36,910 bases of DNA from positions 1 to 36,910 of the forward strand of contig JAXHUM010000100.1 in NCBI GenBank assembly GCA_034189325.1, given 5' to 3'. This stretch comes from JAXHUM01 sp034189325. Its GTDB lineage: Bacteria > Desulfobacterota > DSM-4660 > Desulfatiglandales > Desulfatiglandaceae. Under the pieces are notes generated by a model that worked only from the letters and a program-made list of their open reading frames with translations, did not search any database and was not told where the DNA came from. This document shows, piece after piece, positions 31,456 through 36,910 of the stretch. The number at the start of each line of letters is the position of its first letter. Within the stretch, counting starts at the first letter, position 1. Made by a program: the position numbers and the translations under genes.

Positions 31456-32966
31456 CTCTCGTAGGATATCATGCCGGAAAGGCCATGTTTTTTTTTCTGA
31501 TTGGGGCGTTTTTTCTGATCGGAAGTGGGGTGTTTGCGGAAAGGGCGAGGGGGGATCTGAATGAAATTGTATCAGGTTTTGAGGACCAGGAGAACTCCAA
31601 AGCATTTGAGATCGGGCCTGATGAGGCTATAGACGGATTTGACGAATCAACTGAAGACAAGGCAGATCAACCGAACAACACTCTAGACACCTTTGACCGT
31701 GAATCCGGAGAGATTGTAGCGAAAGATGCTCGGAATTCCCAATCGCCCGATCTGCCGGACTTAACAGGATCTATTGGTCTTTCAAGCGCCTATAATCTCC
31801 GCTCCCACAGGGCGCCCCCATTCACGATTGACCTGGATGGGTTTTCCAGGTTAAGGACCCGGGCAGAGCTCCAGGCGGATTTCAGCCTCCCCTCCTCCTG
31901 GCGTGCCAGGATAAGCGGTCACATTTTTCATGACTGGGTTTACGGGATTCTGGACCGGAACAACTTTACCCATGATCTCCTTGATGAAAATGAGACAGAG
32001 GTCGAATTGGGAGAGACATATATCCTAGGAAGGCTCGGACCGGACATCGACCTCAAATTCGGGCGGCAGATCGTTGTATGGGGCACGTCTGAGTCTCTGA
32101 GGGTGACGGATGTTGTCAATCCGATGGACCGGCGGGAGCCAGGTGTAGTGGATATCGAGGATCTCCGACTCCCTGTGGCCATGACACGGATCGACTATTA
32201 CTTCAACAACCAATGGGGGATCACCGGCCTGGCCATCCATGAACTCCGCCCTGACAAGGAGCCACCGTTCGGGAGTGATTTTTTCCCGGGGGCTTTACCT
32301 CAGCCAAAAAGAGATATGCCCGACTTTTCATTCAAAAATCAGGAATGGGCCATGGCTCTAACCGGCAGACTGACAGGATGGGACCTTTCGTTGCACGGGG
32401 CATGGATGTTTGATGATTCTTCCTATCTGGACAGCGTCAATCAAGGAATTGTCAGGCGGAGCCACGCCAGGGTCGCCATGGTCGGCGGGACTGTCCAGGT
32501 GGCCCGGGGCAATTGGCTTATCAAGGCTGAAGGGGCCCTGCTAAAGGGTCTGAAACACTCTAACCTCCCGGATCATAAAAAGTCTCGCATAGATCTTCTT
32601 GCCGGGTTAGAATATAATGGGTTCAGGGACATGACGATTACTTTTGAGGCTGTCAACAGGCACATCCTTGATTATGATGACCGCCTGCAGGGCTTGCCTG
32701 ATGATCTGGATGAAAACGAATTCCAGGGCATCCTGAGAATCGTGAAAAGCTTTTACCATGAAACCCTGCACCTCACCCTCCTTGCCTCAGCCTTTGGAAT
32801 TGCTGGAAAGGGCGGAGCTTTTGAGCGGGCCCAGATCGAATACGATTGGACTGATGACCTATCCGTCATTCTTGGGGCGGTTTTCTACCAGGGAGGAGAC
32901 AAGTCGTTCCTGGAGTCCATAGAAGATAATGACCGCCTCTTTGCTGAATTGAAATACAGTTTCTAG
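31452..32966 (+). CDS. DUF1302-family outer-membrane beta-barrel protein
   Basis: This 504-residue protein starts with a signal peptide (core MFFFLIGAFFLIGSGVF, cleavage near residue 29). A low-complexity acidic region (about 30-105) follows, then a long beta-rich barrel ending in the aromatic YSF typical of outer-membrane proteins. The DUF1302 motif is clear: KFGRQIVVWGTSESLRVTDV followed by VNPMDRREP. The acidic N-terminal extension of about 75 residues is unusual and could be a periplasmic tether. Its start overlaps the LolA-like stop by 4 bases. It probably accepts or exports the cargo of the RND/LolA-like system at the outer membrane. Confidence 0.9.
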   Translation: MTLVGYHAGKAMFFFLIGAFFLIGSGVFAERARGDLNEIVSGFEDQENSKAFEIGPDEAIDGFDESTEDKADQPNNTLDTFDRESGEIVAKDARNSQSPDLPDLTGSIGLSSAYNLRSHRAPPFTIDLDGFSRLRTRAELQADFSLPSSWRARISGHIFHDWVYGILDRNNFTHDLLDENETEVELGETYILGRLGPDIDLKFGRQIVVWGTSESLRVTDVVNPMDRREPGVVDIEDLRLPVAMTRIDYYFNNQWGITGLAIHELRPDKEPPFGSDFFPGALPQPKRDMPDFSFKNQEWAMALTGRLTGWDLSLHGAWMFDDSSYLDSVNQGIVRRSHARVAMVGGTVQVARGNWLIKAEGALLKGLKHSNLPDHKKSRIDLLAGLEYNGFRDMTITFEAVNRHILDYDDRLQGLPDDLDENEFQGILRIVKSFYHETLHLTLLASAFGIAGKGGAFERAQIEYDWTDDLSVILGAVFYQGGDKSFLESIEDNDRLFAELKYSF

Positions 32967-33032
32967 TTCGGCATAAAAGTGGGAAGAACGGAGGACGCAT
33001 CTCTCGGAAGGCTCGACGACAGGGCCTTTTGA

Positions 33033-33983
33033 GTGACATACTCTATACAGTCAATGCACGAAGGAAAACCCAAAAGTCTGGATCTGCCGCTATCGGCCGC
33101 TGCTTTTACCTCATTGTTGTGTGTTATTTTTGGTTCCAATGCTGTTGCCATCAAGATCACCCTTTTCGGATTAGGGGCCTTCACAACGGCGGGTCTCAGA
33201 TTCGCCATAGGTGCCTTCGGGATTTCTTTGTGGGCCGGAATCACCAGACGGTCTTTTAGTATCAAGAAGGGACAACTCCATCAGATTTTGATTGTTTCCA
33301 TCCTATTCACTCTCCAACTCTCTCTGCTCTATTTTGGTTTCAGTAAGACCAACGCTTCGAGGGGAACGCTCTTGATCAATCTTCAGCCTTTTTTCGTGCT
33401 CTGTCTGGCCCATTTTTTTATTCCAGGAGATCGGATAAGCAAGAAGAAAATATTGGGTTTGATGATCGGTTTCGCCGGAATGGTATTGGTGTTTGTCGGA
33501 AAAGAGGGGACAACGGAGGATGTACAGATGGGGGATCTTATGATCCTTTCAACGGCCTTTGTATGGGCCTGTAACACAATATATTCAAAAAAAATCATAG
33601 ATACATTCGACCCGTTTCATCTTGTCCTTTATCCTATGATATTTTCTGTTCCATGTTTTTTTCTCCAAGGTCTATTTTGGGATGGACAGGCTATAAGATA
33701 TGTAAATCCGCAAGTCCTGGGCGCTCTTTTTTATCAAGGCCTTTTAACCGCAGCGTTTGGGTTTGTGGCCTGGAATTACATGCTCCAGAAATATGGAGCT
33801 GTTTCTCTGCATTCTTTTATATTCATTATGCCTATAGCAGGGGTGCTACTTGGTGGCCTGGTCCTTTCAGAACCGATCTCAATGAGTATCGTTTCGGCCC
33901 TAGTGCTGATTGTATCAGGTGTTGTGGTGGTCAACTTGAAGACCGATAAGTACGCACCCCTATTCCCTCCGCGAGGGGTGTGA
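33033..33983 (+). CDS. DMT/EamA-family transporter
   Basis: This 316-residue inner-membrane protein has about ten helices in two EamA repeats (about 22-155 and 165-305). Conserved parts include FGLGAFTTAGLRFAIGAFG, the NLQPFFVLCLAHFF region and LHSFIFIMPIAGVLLGGLVLSE. EamA carriers export amino acids, nucleotides or drugs. The start is a GTG at 33033, with weak ribosome-binding support; an ATG at 33054 is possible. It follows the barrel gene by 66 bases and may be transcribed with it. Substrate unknown. Confidence 0.9.
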   Translation: MTYSIQSMHEGKPKSLDLPLSAAAFTSLLCVIFGSNAVAIKITLFGLGAFTTAGLRFAIGAFGISLWAGITRRSFSIKKGQLHQILIVSILFTLQLSLLYFGFSKTNASRGTLLINLQPFFVLCLAHFFIPGDRISKKKILGLMIGFAGMVLVFVGKEGTTEDVQMGDLMILSTAFVWACNTIYSKKIIDTFDPFHLVLYPMIFSVPCFFLQGLFWDGQAIRYVNPQVLGALFYQGLLTAAFGFVAWNYMLQKYGAVSLHSFIFIMPIAGVLLGGLVLSEPISMSIVSALVLIVSGVVVVNLKTDKYAPLFPPRGV

Positions 33984-34019
33984 GAAATGTTTCTCTGGAG
34001 GCGGCATGCTTGGGCCCTG

Positions 34020-34044
34020 GAGGCTTGCTCTTGTCTCAAGCTTC
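34020..34044 (+). terminator. Stem-loop downstream of the DMT gene
   Basis: GAGGCTTG pairs with CAAGCTTC (8 base pairs, one wobble) around a 9-base loop, 37 bases past the DMT stop. No T-run follows. It is a moderate terminator candidate in the 187-base gap before the TPR gene. Confidence 0.35.
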
Positions 34045-34170
34045 GAGGTCTGGGAAAATAATAGATTGAGTGGCTATATTTCACCACAACTTCGTTCATT
34101 GTTAGATCCGCTTTCCCTCAACAACATGGGGGCTGAAACGCCAACAGTGTGAGAGCAAGGGGCAGAGGAG

Positions 34171-34680
34171 ATGAAGAGATATTTCAGATTATCATTGGTT
34201 GTTTTGTGGCTTTTGACGGTCATTGGCACGGCCCGAGGAGATGGAGCCTTGAAATCCGCTGAAAAGCTCAATGACGCGGGGGAGTATAAGGCATCGATCC
34301 GTCTCTTGAAGAAGATCACCAAGCAAGAGCCGTTAAACGCCGGGGCATGGACATTGATGGGCAACAGTTTTTTGAGTTTAGGAAAGAGCGAAAAAGCGGT
34401 CAACGCCTTTGAAAAAGCGATTACAGCCGAACCTGAGAATGAAGAAGCCTTTTTCGGTTTGGGACTTGCCTATGGCAAAATGCGTCAATATACCCATGCT
34501 ACAGAGGCCTTCAAAAGGGCTATTACGATTGATCCGCAACATGCAAATGCCCACTTTGAACTCGGCCTTGTCTACGATCATCTTTCCAATATCAGTTATG
34601 CCTTTGAACAGTACAAGATTCTGAAAACCCTTGATAAATCCCTGGCTGACAGACTCTATCATATCATTCTGGGCAAATAA
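34171..34680 (+). CDS. Exported tetratricopeptide-repeat protein
   Basis: This 169-residue protein begins with a signal peptide (MKRYFRLSLVVLWLLTVIG, cleavage near residue 24). About four TPR units then fill the chain (about 25-160). Clear repeats are AWTLMGNSFLSLGKSEKAVN, AFFGLGLAYGKMRQYTHATE and AHFELGLVYDHLSNISYAFE. TPRs are protein-binding scaffolds, here in the periplasm. GGCAGAGGAG precedes the ATG. The YjdF-like gene follows closely, so the two may be co-expressed. The partner protein is unknown. Confidence 0.92.
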   Translation: MKRYFRLSLVVLWLLTVIGTARGDGALKSAEKLNDAGEYKASIRLLKKITKQEPLNAGAWTLMGNSFLSLGKSEKAVNAFEKAITAEPENEEAFFGLGLAYGKMRQYTHATEAFKRAITIDPQHANAHFELGLVYDHLSNISYAFEQYKILKTLDKSLADRLYHIILGK

Positions 34681-34701
34681 TCAACCTTTGTGAGATCTGT
34701 T

Positions 34702-35355
34702 ATGACATCCCCCGTACCTTCATCATTTTATCGATTACCTTTGGTGCTCCTGTCCACGGTGGTGTTTGTATGCATCGTTACCGTCATGAACCCACCTGCC
34801 GGACGAATCAGCTGGCTATTGGAGGTTGGACCGGGAATCGCCGGCATTGTACTCCTTATATCGGCCTATCAGCGATTCCCCATGTCTCACATGGTCTATT
34901 TTTGTGTATTTTTTCACATGCTCATCTTGATTTACGGCGGATATTATACATATGCAGAAACGCCCTTGGGAAACTGGGCCCAAGAGGCCTTTGATTTGAG
35001 TCGAAACCACTATGACAGGGTCGGACATTTGGCCCTGGGCGTGTTTCCGGCCTTTATCATCCGCGAATTGTTGCTGAGAACGACTCCCCTGAAACAGGGG
35101 GGGTGGCTCTTTTTTATCATCATCAGCATTGTTATGGCTGTTGCGGCTTTTTGGGAGATCCTTGAGTGGTGGATCTCCCTCGTGGTTGCACCTGATATCG
35201 GCATGGCCTTTCTCGGATCCCAGGGCGATATCTGGGATGCCCAGTGGGATATTTTTCTGGCCCTTGTTGGTGCCATGACCGCCCTGCCACTCCTATCGTG
35301 GCTTCATGATCGCTCCATGGCGAAGTTGAGTCGGGCCCAAGCGCACGTCACATAA
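34702..35355 (+). CDS. DUF2238 (YjdF-like) inner-membrane protein
   Basis: This 217-residue protein has six or so membrane helices. The family signature is well preserved: RNHYDRVGHLALG, then FWEILEWWISLV, then FLGSQGDIWDAQWDIF near the C-terminus. The histidine, glutamate and aspartate residues within membrane-adjacent segments are typical, but the function of the family is unknown. I chose ATG 34702 (GAGA 6 to 9 bases upstream); a GTG at 34690 in the same frame is an alternative. It lies 21 bases after the TPR gene. Confidence 0.88.
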   Translation: MTSPVPSSFYRLPLVLLSTVVFVCIVTVMNPPAGRISWLLEVGPGIAGIVLLISAYQRFPMSHMVYFCVFFHMLILIYGGYYTYAETPLGNWAQEAFDLSRNHYDRVGHLALGVFPAFIIRELLLRTTPLKQGGWLFFIIISIVMAVAAFWEILEWWISLVVAPDIGMAFLGSQGDIWDAQWDIFLALVGAMTALPLLSWLHDRSMAKLSRAQAHVT

Positions 35356-35448
35356 CCGGAGATGCCTATGATCGGGTGTTAACCGGGAGATTCTCAACCC
35401 CTCTCTTCACCCAAGAACCATCATTACTCGGAGATTGTCGCTTCCACC

Positions 35449-35871
35449 CTATCTCTGCATCATTCCCTGCATGGATGTTTGAAGGCGAGCCTGGGCCTTT
35501 CTGACCTCATCCGACTCCATGAAACGCATTATCTTCATAAAAGCCCCGGCAAACCGCTTCCCCACTTCTTCCGCCCTAGCCTGCGTTTCCTCGAGTTCTT
35601 TGGGAAGACTGCTCTGGTCTTTCAACTCGGGGTACTTTTTGGCAATTTTCGCCATCTGCGGACCTATCTCTTCCATTTTATCGGTAAAGCTGTTGATGCC
35701 GGCTGCCATGGCTTTGGGTGTGTCCGCCTTTTCAAGATCGGAAATAAAGCTTTCCATGGCCTCAATGTACTGATCGTTCACTTCAATCACATCAGAATAT
35801 TTCCCTCCACAGCCACCCAAACAGAGACATCCGCAAATCAATAACATTAGAAAAATAAACCTGTAATTCAT
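35449..35871 (-). CDS. Small helical lipoprotein of unknown function
   Basis: This 140-residue protein is a probable lipoprotein. The signal peptide MNYRFIFLMLLICGCLCLGGC ends in the lipobox LGGC, and Gly at +2 favours outer-membrane sorting in the classic rule. The mature part is all-helical and charged (ESFISDLEKADTPKAMAAGINSF, AKKYPELKDQ), with no recognised domain. I chose ATG 35871 because GGAAG lies 6 to 8 bases upstream; an upstream in-frame start at 35895 would extend the basic N-terminus by 8 residues. It is convergent with the YjdF-like gene. No function is assigned. Confidence 0.85.
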   Translation of the reverse strand: MNYRFIFLMLLICGCLCLGGCGGKYSDVIEVNDQYIEAMESFISDLEKADTPKAMAAGINSFTDKMEEIGPQMAKIAKKYPELKDQSSLPKELEETQARAEEVGKRFAGAFMKIMRFMESDEVRKAQARLQTSMQGMMQR

Positions 35872-36289
35872 AGTTTCTTCCTTTCTTTTAATCAATCTTG
35901 AGATTTATCCTTTTACATAGCGTGTGCTCTCTTAACACATATGAGGAGGAACTGCAAACCTTACTCCATGCAAGATAGGATATTAGGCGCAATTGGACAA
36001 AGCCAGGAAGGATGGAAAATATGTGGCAATAAATTAACTAGCTAATATAAAAATAGATTCATTATATTTAAATATAACCTAAAAAGTATGAAACCATAAG
36101 ATTGAAAATGGGCATACATAGGGTGTCCGATTTCCACAAGCATCGCACATAATGTGGAGAGCTTGATCGATTGAAAGTAGTTTTCTTTTAATAATTATAT
36201 GCTTGACATACAGAGAATTCATTTATATGAAAACATATCAGTCTTTCTACCTGGGTTATAATCCTTAATCACTTGCTTTATTTTATCCT
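35872..36289. other. AT-rich intergenic region with a 16-bp palindrome
   Basis: This 418-base gap, especially 36020-36260, is visibly richer in A and T than the rest of the window. It holds a perfect palindrome TTATATTTAAATATAA at 36062-36077 and the near-palindrome TTAACTAGCTAA at about 36034-36045. No gene is visible. Such DNA may bind a nucleoid protein or regulator, or may mark acquired DNA. Confidence 0.4.
36203..36231 (+). promoter_or_regulatory. Candidate sigma-70-type promoter of the truncated gene
   Basis: TTGACA (36203-36208) is followed after 17 bases by TATGAA (36226-36231), which matches the -10 consensus at four of six positions. Transcription would start near 36238, about 50 bases before the ATG at 36290. 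Confidence 0.4.
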
Positions 36290-36910
36290 ATGGATCAGCA
36301 AGAATTGAAAATTAAGGGATTCCTCCTATATAAATCAAATAAAATACCTATTTCGGCTAAGTATGCCTCGAAGTATTCTCTTCTTTTTAAGTATTCCGAC
36401 AATCAGGATTTTTTGGGTATAGACGGGTCTGTTAACCTCCTTATACAGAATAACGGGCAGAGTGTTGAACTAGGCCCCTGCAGGATACTGCCGAATCATG
36501 GTCCTAATGGATATTCCGGACGTCTTGTTTTTGAGGGGGACATATTTGATCTTGAGAGGTTTTTTTCTACCAGGAAGTTATCTACATTGCAGTCTCCGTT
36601 TGAGGATTTGCCCCTTCTTTTATCTCGCAAAGAGAAAATAAAACCGGCCTTTGTCGAGTACACTGCAAAACTTACTTATGATCTCAATGTGTACAAAGGC
36701 CTTTTCGATAGCCTTGATTCCCAGTATCAAGATGAACCGGAAGATGTCAAAGAATCGATTCAAAGGACAATTATTGAAACAGAAGGAGATAAGTTTAAAC
36801 GTTTTCTTGATGAAAAGCTGGATGAACTGGAACAAATTGTCTCCGATTTCAGCCCTGAAGAGCACCAATGTCATGGATATTATTTCAGGAAGCAGCTTTG
36901 GGATTTTTTG
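36290..36910 (+). CDS. Partial gene, possible methyltransferase of the 3-hydroxypalmitate methyl ester (PhcB-like) type
   Basis: An open frame runs from ATG 36290 off the end of the window (207 residues seen, no stop). The N-terminal 95 residues look beta-rich (FLLYKSNKIPISAKYASKYSL, GRLVFEGDIFDLERFF). A helical stretch (about 115-190) ends in EEHQCHGYYFRKQLWDFL. That last segment resembles the region just before the SAM-binding fold in proteins annotated as extracellular-factor 3-hydroxypalmitate methyl ester synthases. This is recalled resemblance, not a search result. The ATG has no obvious ribosome-binding site, though a promoter-like pair lies upstream. The catalytic part is beyond the window, so the functional call is weak while the gene itself is likely real. 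Confidence 0.6.
   Translation, partial: MDQQELKIKGFLLYKSNKIPISAKYASKYSLLFKYSDNQDFLGIDGSVNLLIQNNGQSVELGPCRILPNHGPNGYSGRLVFEGDIFDLERFFSTRKLSTLQSPFEDLPLLLSRKEKIKPAFVEYTAKLTYDLNVYKGLFDSLDSQYQDEPEDVKESIQRTIIETEGDKFKRFLDEKLDELEQIVSDFSPEEHQCHGYYFRKQLWDFL

Noticed and set aside
1..36910. CRISPR array, tRNA, rRNA, insertion sequence or prophage
   Set aside because: No repeated spacer units, cloverleaf sequences, transposase or phage genes were seen on reading both strands.

Overview
The window looks like a chromosomal segment of an anaerobic Desulfobacterota-type (deltaproteobacterial) organism. This is inferred from gene content: a tungsten aldehyde:ferredoxin oxidoreductase (AOR) family enzyme with its own ferredoxin, a 2-hydroxyacyl-CoA dehydratase/benzoyl-CoA reductase family protein, an acyl-CoA dehydrogenase, a rubrerythrin-like protein, a sigma-54 two-component system and a PAS/GAF kinase with a cysteine-rich insert. 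No rRNA, tRNA, CRISPR array, transposase, integrase or phage gene was recognised. Genes are densely packed in short operons, and several convergent pairs are separated by only 6 to 13 bases.

Layout. 58-2959 (minus): histidine kinase and NtrC-type sigma-54 regulator with overlapping ends. 3330-4989 (plus): a small unknown protein, a flavodoxin-like protein and LarB. 5003-6352 (minus): a B12-binding-type radical SAM protein, divergent from dtd (6394-6843). 7348-11403 (plus): hybrid PAS-PAS-GAF kinase, hypoxanthine phosphoribosyltransferase and a zinc-ribbon membrane protein. 11471-12490: a TrkA-type K+ channel. 12497-14914: nucleotidyltransferase, small unknown protein, acyl-CoA dehydrogenase. 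15238-17614: RtcB RNA ligase, archease and a divergent Cys-rich protein. 17824-21458 (minus): a three-gene operon of HGD-D family protein, two-cluster ferredoxin and AOR, preceded by a strong sigma-70-type promoter whose -35 lies in a long inverted repeat. 22102-27007 (plus): HNH protein, MFS transporter, SagB-type oxidoreductase, VOC protein, rubrerythrin-like protein and DUF5661 protein. 27608-32966: a tight cassette of RND/MMPL transporter, methyltransferase, LolA-like periplasmic protein and DUF1302 outer-membrane barrel, followed by a DMT transporter. 34171-35871: TPR protein, YjdF-like membrane protein and a lipoprotein (minus). 35872-36289 is an AT-rich gap leading to a gene cut by the window end (36290 onward).

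How the genes may work together. The HGD-D/ferredoxin/AOR operon is the best candidate for an undescribed system: it puts a benzoyl-CoA-reductase/2-hydroxyacyl-dehydratase-like component beside a tungsten enzyme and an electron-carrier protein, without the ATPase activator that normally drives HGD-D proteins. The AOR also has Asp in place of one expected cluster cysteine. The RND-methyltransferase-LolA-DUF1302 cassette reads as an envelope lipid or hydrophobic-compound export route spanning inner membrane, periplasm and outer membrane. RtcB with archease is an RNA-ligation/repair pair. The functions of several small proteins could not be assigned.
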